DNA of 56,148 bases. It comes from Oscillospiraceae bacterium. GTDB lineage: Bacteria; Bacillota; Clostridia; Oscillospirales; Ruminococcaceae. Location: positions 1-56,148 of the forward strand of contig JAETSQ010000011.1 in NCBI GenBank assembly GCA_021769525.1, read 5' to 3'. The notes below the pieces were generated by a model. That model did not search any database, had not been told where the DNA came from, and was given only the letters and a program-made list of their open reading frames with translations. Both the position numbers and the translations under genes were made by a program. This document shows, one piece after another, positions 41,985-50,210 of the stretch. Position 1 is the stretch's first letter; each line of letters opens with the position of its first letter.

Positions 41985-42074
41985 GACGCCGGATGTGGGA
42001 TATGAACGCCAACCCTTGGAAAGATGCGGGTTTACGAGAATGAAAACGGCTGCATCTAAAGTGGTGGGGTGGCA

Positions 42075-42264
42075 CAGACACTTTAGATGCCATGCGGATA
42101 AACCCGCATGGCATCTAGTGTTTATGGACTTTTGAGGGCCAAAAATCAGCCGCTCAAACGATAGATGCAAAACGGGGTTTGGGACGAACCGGCTGGATTT
42201 GAACCCTTGTTTTCACCCTGTTTGCTGAGGGATTCACCTGTGCCTTTTTTGAATCCGCCCTCTT
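42075..42264 (+). repeat. 190-bp direct repeat, right copy
   Basis: Right-hand copy of 37696-37886. The two enclose about 4.2 kb of element remnants; DNA composition turns AT-rich immediately after this copy. Confidence 0.85.
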
Positions 42265-42385
42265 TGATATGCTCCCCATAGAGTAGACAAACAGAGGAAA
42301 GGAACTTTGAAAACTAAGACTTGGCGCCGAAATTCGTGAAAAGAACCGGATTTACGAAGAAGAATTAGACCGAGTACAAAGATCC
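42265..42385. other. Upstream region of the toxin-tip gene
   Basis: The frame of the following gene stays open from 42311 (after TGA 42308-42310) through 42385 as LRLGAEIREKNRIYEEELDR..., without an ATG. The coding sequence may therefore have begun in a larger upstream gene that has been lost. Confidence 0.45.
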
Positions 42386-43215
42386 ATGCGTCTGGAAGAA
42401 GCGATTAGAAAGAAGGAAAAGTATGACGCATATGATAGAGCTGTAATAGTTGAACGCCAAAAACTTTTTGCTAAACAAGAGGCTGAACGACAGCTTTGGG
42501 AGGCATACTACCAAGACCCAACCTTACCGCCTACGCCATTGGAAGAGCTTGCCGGTTGGGCAGGCGGGCATTTGAAGAACCACGTGGAGGATACGAAACT
42601 CTATTTCAGGCGTATTACTTGTGAGGTGGAGAAAGCAAGTGTTTTAGCTTTGCTCACAGATCCAAAAGAACAAGCTAAATTTACGATTTTTAAAATTAAT
42701 GAAGACGTCCAATGGATTGGTCGCATTTTAGGAGACTATAATCTTACAGCCAATGCCTCTATAGGTGCTGCAATTAATTTGGGGAGTTTAACAGATTCTT
42801 TGACCGTGAACTTCTTGATTGATTCAAAAGGCGATTTTTAATTTCTTATACTGGTGCAGCAGGTGTAGGTGCCGGAATGATTCCAGAAAAGCCATTAGGG
42901 CCGGATGCCTTTATTGCAATAATGCCTGGTGGCACAGTAGTGGATTGGACAGGTAATGCGAATAATTATGGAGGCAGTATTACAGGCAGCAAAGCGGGTG
43001 TTGGCTTGGATTATGTTGACCTTTTGTCTGTAGATAAAACTGAAATTACAGGCTCTTGCATTGTATTAACAATAAAACCTGGCGGAAGTTTAGGAGCCGA
43101 GGGGCATTTTGTAAGAAGCGAGACAACCCCAATCTCAGAAAATCCAAACAATCCATTTAATATTTATAAGTGGTACGATGAGAAAACAGGAGATATTCTA
43201 GCATGGATAGGATAA
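42386..43215 (+). pseudogene. Orphan polymorphic-toxin-like C-terminal region, frameshifted
   Basis: Two frames form one gene. Frame 1 (42386-42841, 151 aa) is a charged helical region, then SIGAAINLGSLTDSLTVNFLID. Frame 2 (42841-43215) continues as ISYTGAAGVGAGMIPEKPLGPDAF... to AWIG. Adding one T to the run at 42835-42839 joins them as SKGDF-LISYTG. The Gly/Ala-rich strand pattern, the YGGSITGSKAGVGLDYVDL segment and the AT-rich composition resemble tips of RHS-type toxins. An immunity-like gene overlaps its end and an RHS core fragment follows. Toxin activity is not identified; this is a context-based reading. Confidence 0.5.
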
Positions 43216-43820
43216 AAGGAAAAAGAACACTTGCTTGCCTATTGATTTCTTTTCTTCCTCTTTTCATAGGTGCTGGTGTAGATTCAAAAAATTTATCTAT
43301 TATAGGGAAAGAGGAGTTCCCCAAAAGCAGATTTCAATTTGTGTCGGTCAGCCCTTATGATGAAGTTGCCCTTGGGTTTTCTGATGGAATAGTAAATATT
43401 TATAATACAAGGGGAGATTTCTTGTGTGCTTATCAATTCCCAGTAGTGGACCCTATATTTTCTGTTCTTTTTGATAACAACGAGAGCAAAACCATTAAAT
43501 ATTATTTGAAACGTTCAAGAAAACTCCTAACTTTTGATCGAGAAGGAAACCTGCTTGAAGAGGTGGACCTTTCTAATGATAAAGAATCTAATGAGTTGCT
43601 TGAAATCAATGAAGTGGATTCACAGGGAAACAAGTATAGAACTAAGGGAAATAAAGTCTTAAAAATTTATCCGAATGGCACAGAAGAAGTTTTTTATGAA
43701 CTATATGTTCCAGGAGAAGATATAGCGGCTGGGGTCATATTGATACCAATATGTTTATATATGGTATACAAATATGGCAAAAAAATATTTGGTTCTAAAA
43801 AACAATATTACAGTTCTTGA
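43203..43820 (+). CDS. Membrane-anchored immunity-like protein
   Basis: 205 aa, starting inside the last 13 bases of the toxin-like gene. Residues ~9-25 form a hydrophobic signal or anchor; the middle shows propeller-like repeats (FVSVSPYDEVALGFSDGIVNIYNTRGDF; SRKLLTFDREGNLLEEVDLSND); residues ~170-190 form a second membrane helix followed by a basic tail. No family recognised. Its position and the AT-rich composition shared with the preceding gene suggest an immunity function (inference). Confidence 0.55.
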   Translation: MDRIKGKRTLACLLISFLPLFIGAGVDSKNLSIIGKEEFPKSRFQFVSVSPYDEVALGFSDGIVNIYNTRGDFLCAYQFPVVDPIFSVLFDNNESKTIKYYLKRSRKLLTFDREGNLLEEVDLSNDKESNELLEINEVDSQGNKYRTKGNKVLKIYPNGTEEVFYELYVPGEDIAAGVILIPICLYMVYKYGKKIFGSKKQYYSS

Positions 43821-43837
43821 AGAATACGTAGAAAGGA

Positions 43838-43868
43838 GGTGCTGTGCCAGTAAACCTGGCACAGCACC
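43838..43868 (+). terminator. Stem-loop after the immunity-like gene
   Basis: GGTGCTGTGCCAG, loop TAAA, CCTGGCACAGCACC; no T-run. It marks the junction between AT-rich and GC-rich DNA. Confidence 0.5.
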
Positions 43869-44240
43869 GCGCCTGCCCACGCCGGGCAGGTGTATGACCG
43901 GGAGTTCGTCATCGACTACAACAGCTTCGAGCGCAATGACCTGATGGTGTTCAGCGCCGGTTACTACGAGCAGAAGCACATCTACACCGCCTGGGGCGAG
44001 CGGATGGAGCAGTTCACCGAGCGCGGAAACTGGGACCGCCTGCTGTATGTCCACGAGGACATCATGGGCAACACCCGGTACTACACCAAGGACAACGGCC
44101 AGAGCTTTGCGGAACTGGAGTACGATGTCTGGGGCGCTGTGACCAGCCCCAACAAGCTGAACAACAATGACAACGGGAACTTCGCCGCCGCCAACTTCAC
44201 CGGGCATCCCTACGACACCGTTCTGGACATTCAACAGTGA
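43869..44240 (+). pseudogene. RHS-repeat core, C-terminal fragment
   Basis: About 120 codons ending a typical Firmicute RHS/YD core: VYDREFVIDYNSFERNDLMVFSAGYYEQK, LLYVHEDIMGNTRYYTKDNGQSFAELEYDVWGAVTSP, ANFTGHPYDTVLDI. The frame stops at DIQQ just where the core would continue to the hyperconserved junction before a toxin tip. No start codon is convincing, so it is a fragment. Confidence 0.7.
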
Positions 44241-44531
44241 GGAGGGCCAGCGGATGTTCGCGGAATGGAAAGTCGAGCAGGAGACGAAGAAAACGGCAGC
44301 TATGGGAAAGCCGAATGAGAAGCAAACGGAAAGGTCCAGGGCATATCGCAAAAGCGGTGTACCCCGGACCTTTTTGTGTTACACTGTTTGCTTTTTCTTT
44401 CTCGGTCCCCTGGGTTTGGAGGTCGGCTTCTTCTGCACCCCATTGCGGAAATGGGTACTCTCAAATTTCTCAAAGAAAACCAAGAATCCGAACCCGTCTC
44501 CTATCGGAAAAAGGTTCGGATTACATTGGTT
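44241..44531. other. Gene-free stretch before tRNA-Leu
   Basis: 291 bases. A stem AATCCGAACC...GGTTCGGATT (about 44485-44525) lies just beyond the tRNA-Leu 3' end on its strand and may end its transcript. Open frames here have no homology. Confidence 0.5.
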
Positions 44532-44618
44532 TGGTGCCGCTGACGGGACTTGAACCCGTACGGAGTTGCCTCCGAGAGATTTTAAGTCTCTTGCGTCTGC
44601 CGGTTTCGCCACAGCGGC
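44532..44618 (-). tRNA. tRNA-Leu (anticodon TAA)
   Basis: 87 nt with encoded CCA and a long variable arm (CTCGGAGGCAACTCCGT region). Acceptor GCCGCTG / CAGCGGC, anticodon loop CTTAAAA, T-loop TTCAAGT. It bounds the accessory region on the right. Confidence 0.95.
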
Positions 44619-44630
44619 TTATCTTAGTAA

Positions 44631-44659
44631 ATGATACAATACCGGAGGGGAAAAGTCAA
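44631..44659 (-). promoter_or_regulatory. Promoter of tRNA-Leu
   Basis: Minus strand TTGACT (44654-44659) and TATCAT (44631-44636), spacing 17, 12 bases before the tRNA 5' end. Confidence 0.75.
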
Positions 44660-44697
44660 TATTTCGATCTTTGGGGAGAGAATTCACAAATGCCGCC

Positions 44698-44726
44698 TTG
44701 CATGGCGGGAGCCTTTCCAGTATAAT
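44698..44726 (+). promoter_or_regulatory. Promoter of the EIIC gene
   Basis: TTGCAT (44698-44703) and TATAAT (44721-44726), spacing 17, about 90 bases before the start codon. Confidence 0.65.
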
Positions 44727-44815
44727 AGAACTTATCTTTAGAGCCGTCCGCCCCCGCCTTGCGGGACAGGGGGAAAGAGGGCGGCAGATCTCGCTAGGAA
44801 CAGGAGGCAGAAAAC

Positions 44816-46306
44816 TTGAACTGGTTTTTGCGTATCTTTGAAATATTCATCCGGAGCGGGTGGCTCATCATCACCCCCACGCTCCTTACCCTGTGCGGCA
44901 CGGCGATGGGCCTGCGCTTCTGGGATGCCCTGCGCAGCGGCGTGCGGACCACCGCCGCCATCTTTGGCCTGAACCTGATGGTGAACAGCCTGGGCAACAG
45001 CCTGTCCGCGGTGATCGCGGACATCGTCCTCAACCATCAGCTGGCGCTGGAGATCACCGATGCCGGGTGGGCGGCGTCCTCCGCCATCGCCTCCGCCTCC
45101 CTCATCAACGCCTGGATCGTTCCCCTCTATGCCGCGGTCAACTGGGTGATGCTCCTTTCCCGGTGCACCCGCACCCTGAACCTGGACCTGTGGAACCTTT
45201 GGCACGTCTCCTTCATCGGGGCCATGGTGGAGCGCCTTACCGACAGCTTCGCCTATGGGATGGTGGCCGCCGCCGCCATGGGGGCCGTTCTGCTGGTCCT
45301 CTCCGACCGGTGCGGCTGGCGGATGGGCCGGTACTGCCAGCTGGCCGGGGTCTCGGTGGCCAACGGCTATGTCTCCGCAGCGGTCCCCTTCGCCCTGGCG
45401 GCGGAACACCTGCTGAATTTTATTCCGGGACGTCCCAGGCTGGTGCTGGACCGCACCCCGGAGCCCCGTTCCACCCTGGCCTCCCCGGTGGCCTGGAGCG
45501 CCGCCATGGGGGTGCTGCTGGGGGTGCTGGCCGGCCGGGACAGCTACGGCATCCTCCAGCTGGCCATGACCTTCGGCGCCCTGGCCTTCCTGGCCCCCTA
45601 TCTGGGACAGGCCCTCTCCTCGGCGGTCCTTCCGGTCTCCGAGGCGGTGACCGGATTCTCCAAGGAAAAACTGGGCATGAAAGGGAGCCTCTACCTGGGC
45701 CTCACCCCCACGGCCGCCCTGGGCAACGGCACAGTGATCGTGGTGACCCTGATGGTAGCCCCCATTGTTACCTTTTTGGCGGGGGCCATCCCCGGCAACC
45801 GCTTCCTGCCCCAGGGGGACATCGTTATGCTCCCCTACATCATCGCCCTCATCGTCCTCATCTGCCGGGGGGACCTGGTGCGCAGCCTCCTGGCCGGGGT
45901 GATGGTCTCCTCGGTGATGATGTGGTGCTCCTCCTCCCTGGCGGAGCTGTTCACCCTGGGTGCCGTCACCGCCAATGCCGAGGCCTTTGAGCAGCTGGGG
46001 ACCATCTCCAACTTCAACGACGGGGGCAATCCCCTGGCTTGGCTGGCGGTGCAGGCGGGAAGCTACGGCTTTGCCGGAATGGCCCTGCTGGTGGTGGCCG
46101 CCGTTACCCTGGTGATGTGGAACCGCAACCGCATCGTCACCGGCGCGGATGTGGGGGCCCAGCGGGTCAAGCGGGCCAAGTTCTCCCGCCCGGAGGGAAA
46201 GGGAGCCGCCCCCCGCAAGGCTGCCGAGGCCACCGAAGCCGCCGCTCCGGAGACCGCTGCCCCGGCCCCTTCCGGCGAGCCGGAGGCCCCGGCCTCCCAG
46301 CAATAG
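44816..46306 (+). CDS. PTS galactitol-type EIIC component (orphan)
   Basis: 496 aa; TTG start with CAGGAGG nine bases upstream. Hydrophobic over about residues 1-440 with ~12 helices. The EIIC-GAT family pattern is seen at the start and in LGLTPTAALGNGTVIVVTLMVAPIV. The last ~50 residues are hydrophilic, Ala/Pro/Glu-rich, unusual for EIIC. No EIIA or EIIB gene is adjacent, so either it borrows them from elsewhere or it acts as a non-PTS carrier. A bidirectional terminator follows. Confidence 0.8.
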   Translation: MNWFLRIFEIFIRSGWLIITPTLLTLCGTAMGLRFWDALRSGVRTTAAIFGLNLMVNSLGNSLSAVIADIVLNHQLALEITDAGWAASSAIASASLINAWIVPLYAAVNWVMLLSRCTRTLNLDLWNLWHVSFIGAMVERLTDSFAYGMVAAAAMGAVLLVLSDRCGWRMGRYCQLAGVSVANGYVSAAVPFALAAEHLLNFIPGRPRLVLDRTPEPRSTLASPVAWSAAMGVLLGVLAGRDSYGILQLAMTFGALAFLAPYLGQALSSAVLPVSEAVTGFSKEKLGMKGSLYLGLTPTAALGNGTVIVVTLMVAPIVTFLAGAIPGNRFLPQGDIVMLPYIIALIVLICRGDLVRSLLAGVMVSSVMMWCSSSLAELFTLGAVTANAEAFEQLGTISNFNDGGNPLAWLAVQAGSYGFAGMALLVVAAVTLVMWNRNRIVTGADVGAQRVKRAKFSRPEGKGAAPRKAAEATEAAAPETAAPAPSGEPEAPASQQ

Positions 46307-46342
46307 CCGGAATAGGATGCTCCGGTCCCTAAAATGAAAATG

Positions 46343-46387
46343 CAGCCCGCCCTTCCCAGGAGTTTTCTGGGGAGAGCGGGCTTTTTT
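46343..46387. terminator. Bidirectional intrinsic terminator
   Basis: AGCCCGCCCTTCCCAG, loop, CTGGGGAGAGCGGGCT, then TTTTTT on the plus strand and an A-run before the stem. It separates the EIIC gene from the convergent rpiR-family gene. Confidence 0.85.
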
Positions 46388-46399
46388 CGGACCATTTTT

Positions 46400-47158
46400 T
46401 TACAGCCGCTCCGCGTCCCCGGAGGCGTTCACCATCTGGTCGATGATGACACGGGAGATGATGAGCAGGGGGAGGCGGGTGGTGACCTCGTAGGAGTGGA
46501 AGGACACATGGCTGTGCTTGTAGCCCACGATGTGTACATCCGAGTGCTTCCCCAGCTCGCTTTCCGCGTTGCAGGAGCAGGAGATCACCGGGCAGTGGTT
46601 GCTGTGGGCGCAGAGGGCGGACTCCACCAGCTCCTGGGTGCGGCCGTTGAGGGAGAAGATCACCACCAGGTTCCGGGGGGAGATGGTCCGGGAGATGCTC
46701 ACCATGATCCTGGGATCGTCGGTGACCATGGCGTCCACGTTCATCAGCTGGAGCTTGAGGCAGAACTCATCGGCGATGTAGTGGGTCAGCCCCCTGGCAA
46801 AGACATAGACCCGCCGGGCCCCCTGGATCATCCGGATGCACCGCAGCACGTCCGCCATGGAGATCTGCTCGATGGTGCGGTGGGCCTCCACCAGGGATTT
46901 GTTGAGGATCTCGTTGACGTCCACCACCTGCTTGTCCCCGTCCCTGGCAGCCAGCTTGTACCGCAGCTCGTTGAAGCCGTTGATCTTGCATTTGCGGATG
47001 GCCCTGGAAACGGTGGCGGGGGAGGAAAAGGTCTCGTAGGCGATGTCCACGATGGAAAGCTGGGAGAGCCGCTCCTCGTTGCTGTTGATGAAACGGACCA
47101 CCTCCAGCTCGGTTTTGGTGAGGCTGTTCAGCGTTTCCGCGGTGAGGGGAAGGATCAT
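46400..47158 (-). CDS. RpiR/MurR family transcriptional regulator
   Basis: 252 aa. N-terminal HTH_6 domain (LTKTELEVVRFINSNEERL, then IAYETFSSPATVSRAIRKCKINGFNELRYKL); C-terminal SIS sugar-phosphate-binding domain (about 100-235; RRVYVFARGLTHYIADEF, VVIFSLNGRTQELVESA). It follows the phosphohexomutase gene by 30 bases and is probably its co-transcribed regulator; the convergent EIIC gene may be another target. Confidence 0.88.
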   Translation of the reverse strand: MILPLTAETLNSLTKTELEVVRFINSNEERLSQLSIVDIAYETFSSPATVSRAIRKCKINGFNELRYKLAARDGDKQVVDVNEILNKSLVEAHRTIEQISMADVLRCIRMIQGARRVYVFARGLTHYIADEFCLKLQLMNVDAMVTDDPRIMVSISRTISPRNLVVIFSLNGRTQELVESALCAHSNHCPVISCSCNAESELGKHSDVHIVGYKHSHVSFHSYEVTTRLPLLIISRVIIDQMVNASGDAERL

Positions 47159-47188
47159 GATGAGACGCCTCCTTGCTTTTTTATACGC

Positions 47189-48703
47189 TTAGGAGAGCGG
47201 GGAAAGGTCCAGGGCCTCCCACCGGGCCAGGAAGGGCCGCAGCTCTTCCAGCATCCCCCGCACCCCGCCGGGGCGGCTGCTTTCGATGTTCAGGGGCATC
47301 AGGGGGTCGTGGAGGGACATCCGCAGCAAAAACCACCCCTCCTCCTCTGGGAAGGAGACCCGCAGCCCCTCGCAGTTATCCGGGGCGATCTGCCAGCCGG
47401 GGCGCCCCTTGGCATAGTCCTCCAGGGCCTCCAGCACCTGCCGGCCGTAACTCCGGAAGTCCTCGGTGCGGATGGGCAGGCGGTACTCCGCCGCCTCCAG
47501 GGGCTCCTCCAGCCCCTCCAGCAGGTCCCCCAGCGTCCTGCCCTCCCGCCCCAGGCGGGCGGCCCGGATGATGAGCTTTACCGCCACATAGGCGCCGTCA
47601 TCCAGGAAGTAGTTCTCCCGCATGGCGGCGTGGCCGCTGGTCTCGATGGCCAGCAGGCAGGGGGTCCCCTCCCGGTTCAGGCGGATGCCCTCGTTGATGA
47701 CGTTTTTGTAGCCCCGCTTGTAGCGGCGGTGGATGAGTCCCAGCCTCTCCGTCAAAAAGTCCGCCAGCTGGGAGGAGGTCACCGAGTCGGTGACAACGGC
47801 GGAGCCGGGGGCCTCCTCCGCCGCGATGGCCGCCAGCAGGCCGATGAGCCGGTTCCGGCAGAGCTCCCGCCCGTCCCGGTCCACCGCCCCCGCCCGGTCC
47901 ACATCGGTGTCGAAGATGAGGCCCAGGTCGCAGTTCCCCTCCAGCACCGCCCGGCGGATGGACTCCATGGCGGTTTTGTCCTCCGGGTTGGGGATGTGGT
48001 TGGGGAAGCGCCCGTCCGGCTCCAGGTAAACGCTGGCGGAAGTATCCGCCCCCAGGGGCTCCAGTACCTGCCGGGCAAAAAATCCCCCCGCCCCGTTGCC
48101 GGCGTCCACCGCGATCTTAAAGCCTGCCAGGGGACGCTCTCCGTTTCCGGCCCCCCGGAGGATGATCTCCCGCAGGTGGGCGGAGTAGGCCCCCATCAGG
48201 TCCGCCGGCTGCGGGCGTCCCGCCGCCTTCCGGCAGGGGGACTGTCCGCCGGGCAGAGGCTCCCCAGCCATGGCCAGTATTTTTTGGATGTCCCCGGACT
48301 CCAGCCCCCCCTGGGCGGTAAAGAGCTTGAGGCCGTTGCGGTTCCAGGGGAGATGGCTGGCGGTGATCATCACCGCGCCGTCCCAGCCGAAGCCGGGGAG
48401 GACGGTGGACATGAACATGGCGGGGGTGCTGGCCATGCCGCAGTCCCGGCAAGCGGCCCCCTCCAGGAGGACGCCCTCCGTCACCCCCGCGGCAAGCTCC
48501 GGGCCGGAGAGGCGGGAATCCCGCCCCACCCCGATGGTGAGGTCCTCCGCGGCCTTTCCTCTCCGCTCTGCCAGCCACCGGACAAAGGCCTGGGCGATGG
48601 CCCCGGCGGCCTCCGGGGTGAGGGTCACGGGCTCCTCCTCCACGCCGGGGAGGGCCACCCCCCGGATGTCGCTGCCGTTTTGCAGCTTGGTGTAATCGGC
48701 CAT
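47189..48703 (-). CDS. Phosphohexomutase (phosphomannomutase/phosphoglucomutase family)
   Basis: 504 aa with the four alpha-D-phosphohexomutase domains. The phosphoserine loop is TASHLPWNRNGLKLFT, with Leu where most members have Asn. Metal loop DTDVDRAG (about 255), sugar loop CLLAIETSGHAAMRENYFLDDG, and a C-terminal phosphate-binding region ending the chain. Whether glucose or mannose phosphates are preferred cannot be said. A TATAAT lies at 48736-48741 on the minus strand without a clear -35. Confidence 0.85.
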   Translation of the reverse strand: MADYTKLQNGSDIRGVALPGVEEEPVTLTPEAAGAIAQAFVRWLAERRGKAAEDLTIGVGRDSRLSGPELAAGVTEGVLLEGAACRDCGMASTPAMFMSTVLPGFGWDGAVMITASHLPWNRNGLKLFTAQGGLESGDIQKILAMAGEPLPGGQSPCRKAAGRPQPADLMGAYSAHLREIILRGAGNGERPLAGFKIAVDAGNGAGGFFARQVLEPLGADTSASVYLEPDGRFPNHIPNPEDKTAMESIRRAVLEGNCDLGLIFDTDVDRAGAVDRDGRELCRNRLIGLLAAIAAEEAPGSAVVTDSVTSSQLADFLTERLGLIHRRYKRGYKNVINEGIRLNREGTPCLLAIETSGHAAMRENYFLDDGAYVAVKLIIRAARLGREGRTLGDLLEGLEEPLEAAEYRLPIRTEDFRSYGRQVLEALEDYAKGRPGWQIAPDNCEGLRVSFPEEEGWFLLRMSLHDPLMPLNIESSRPGGVRGMLEELRPFLARWEALDLSPLS

Positions 48704-48856
48704 ACGGCCCGCCTCCTTCCGCTTGATTTTCCTTAATTATACTCTGTTCCGGCACAAAAGAAAAGGGCCTGGCACGGCCGGGCGAAATCTTTCTGCCGGG
48801 CTGCGCCAGGTCCGGGGAGGCCGGCCGCCGAAACGGCCCGGCCCCCCTGCACGGTT

Positions 48857-49486
48857 TTATTTGGTGCCGTAGATGCGGTCCCCCGCGTCTCCCAGTCCGG
48901 GGAGGATGTACTTTTTGTCGTTGAGGCACCGGTCCAGGGAAGCGCAGTAGATATGCACATCCGGGTGGGCCTTCTCCAGGGCCTCCAGCCCCTCCGGAGC
49001 GGCGATGATGCACATGAACTTGATGCTCCGGCACCCCCTGGCCTTGATCTGGGTGATGGCGTCGATGGCGGAGCCGCCGGTGGCCAGCATGGGGTCCAGG
49101 ATGATGACGTCCCGCTCCGCGATGTCGGCGGGGAGCTTGCAGTAATACTCCACCGGGACGGCGGTCTCCTCGTCCCGGTAGAGGCCGATATGCCCCACCT
49201 TGGCGGCGGGGATGAGGGCCAGCACCCCTTCCAGCATCCCCATACCGGCCCGGAGGATGGGCACAAAGGCCAGCTTCCGGCCGCTGATGACCTTGGTGAC
49301 GGCAGGGCCCATGGGGGTCTCGATCTCCACATCCTCCAGGGGGAGGTCGCGGGTGGCCTCGTAGCACATGAGGGTGGCGATCTCGTTGACCAGCTCCCGG
49401 AATTCCTTGGCGCCTGTGTTTTTATCCCGCAGCCAGGTGAGCTTGTGCTGGATGAGGGGATGGTCCATGATAAAGGGCTTTGACAT
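48857..49486 (-). CDS. upp: Uracil phosphoribosyltransferase
   Basis: 209 aa, the usual size. Salvages uracil to UMP with PRPP. PRPP-binding loop [18 protein letters not shown]-terminal [17 protein letters not shown], and C-terminal uracil-binding IYCASLD...[16 protein letters not shown] are all present. It lies downstream of rpiB with a terminator between them. Confidence 0.97.
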   Translation of the reverse strand: MSKPFIMDHPLIQHKLTWLRDKNTGAKEFRELVNEIATLMCYEATRDLPLEDVEIETPMGPAVTKVISGRKLAFVPILRAGMGMLEGVLALIPAAKVGHIGLYRDEETAVPVEYYCKLPADIAERDVIILDPMLATGGSAIDAITQIKARGCRSIKFMCIIAAPEGLEALEKAHPDVHIYCASLDRCLNDKKYILPGLGDAGDRIYGTK

Positions 49487-49518
49487 AGTGTTCTACCTCC
49501 GTCTTTTTTGTTTCCGTG

Positions 49519-49553
49519 AAAAAGGGCACTGCCAAAAACGGCAATGCCCTTTA
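49519..49553 (-). terminator. Intrinsic terminator after rpiB
   Basis: Minus strand AAAGGGCATTGCC, loop, GGCAGTGCCCTTTTT: strong stem with T-run directly after the rpiB stop. Confidence 0.8.
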
Positions 49554-49560
49554 CCGATAC

Positions 49561-50031
49561 CTATTCTGTTTTTGTCTCCGGGGCCAGCTCCCCCCGCTCC
49601 AAAGCGGCGATCTGGCCCACCCGGCGGGCGTGGCGGCCGCCTTCAAAGGGGGTGTCCAGAAAGACATCCACCAGCTCCATGGCGAGACCTTCCCCGATGA
49701 CACGCTCCCCCATGCAGAGAACGTTGGCGTCGTTGTGGGCGCGGGTGTACTTGGCGCTGAAATAATCGGAGCAGCAGGCGGCCCGGATGCCCGCCAGCTT
49801 GTTGGCGGCCATGCTGACGCCCACCCCGGTGCCGCACATCACGATGGCAAAGCCGCACTCCCCGGACTGGACAGCCCGGCAGGCGTAGAGGGAGGCGTAG
49901 GGGTAGTCCCGCTTCTCCCCGGCAGTGTAGATGCCGAAGTCGTGGTATTCAATGCCCCGCTCCTCCAGGTGGGCGCGGACGGCCTCCTTGAGGCGGAAGG
50001 CGGCATGGTCGCAGGAAATAGCAACTTTCAT
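49561..50031 (-). CDS. rpiB: Ribose-5-phosphate isomerase B
   Basis: 156 aa LacAB/RpiB family. SCDHAAFRLKEAV at the start, active-site Cys in VMCGTGVGVSMAANK, and NDANVLCMGERVIG. Interconverts ribose 5-phosphate and ribulose 5-phosphate; allose-phosphate activity is also known in the family. Last gene of the fhs-tsaE-tsaB... series, followed by a terminator. Confidence 0.95.
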   Translation of the reverse strand: MKVAISCDHAAFRLKEAVRAHLEERGIEYHDFGIYTAGEKRDYPYASLYACRAVQSGECGFAIVMCGTGVGVSMAANKLAGIRAACCSDYFSAKYTRAHNDANVLCMGERVIGEGLAMELVDVFLDTPFEGGRHARRVGQIAALERGELAPETKTE

Positions 50032-50055
50032 ATCAGGGGCTCCTTTCGGCGGTGA

Positions 50056-50193
50056 TCACTTCTGCTCCGGCTTGTCCTCCTTGGGACGGTACTGCTCCTC
50101 TCCTGTTTCGATCCAGAGGATGAAATCCGCGATTTCGGTATCGCTCCAGCCCTTAGAACGCAGGCCCAGGATGAGCCGGGAACTTTCAGACAT
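50056..50193 (-). CDS. Small 45-aa protein
   Basis: MSESSRLILGLRSKGWSDT... to a Lys/Glu/Pro tail (PKEDKPEQK). GGAGG stands eight bases before the ATG at 50193. The helical WSDTEIADFILWIETGEEQY part is compact and amphipathic. It fits tightly between the CrtO-like gene and rpiB (17 and 24 bases), so it is co-transcribed. No function known. Confidence 0.7.
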   Translation of the reverse strand: MSESSRLILGLRSKGWSDTEIADFILWIETGEEQYRPKEDKPEQK

Positions 50194-50210
50194 TCTAAAT
50201 TCCTCCTTTG

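Noticed and set aside
41660-42043. 127-codon plus-strand frame after the DUF1016 gene
   Set aside because: Composition looks out of frame; the alternative frame gives the Lys/Arg-rich tail listed as a relic.
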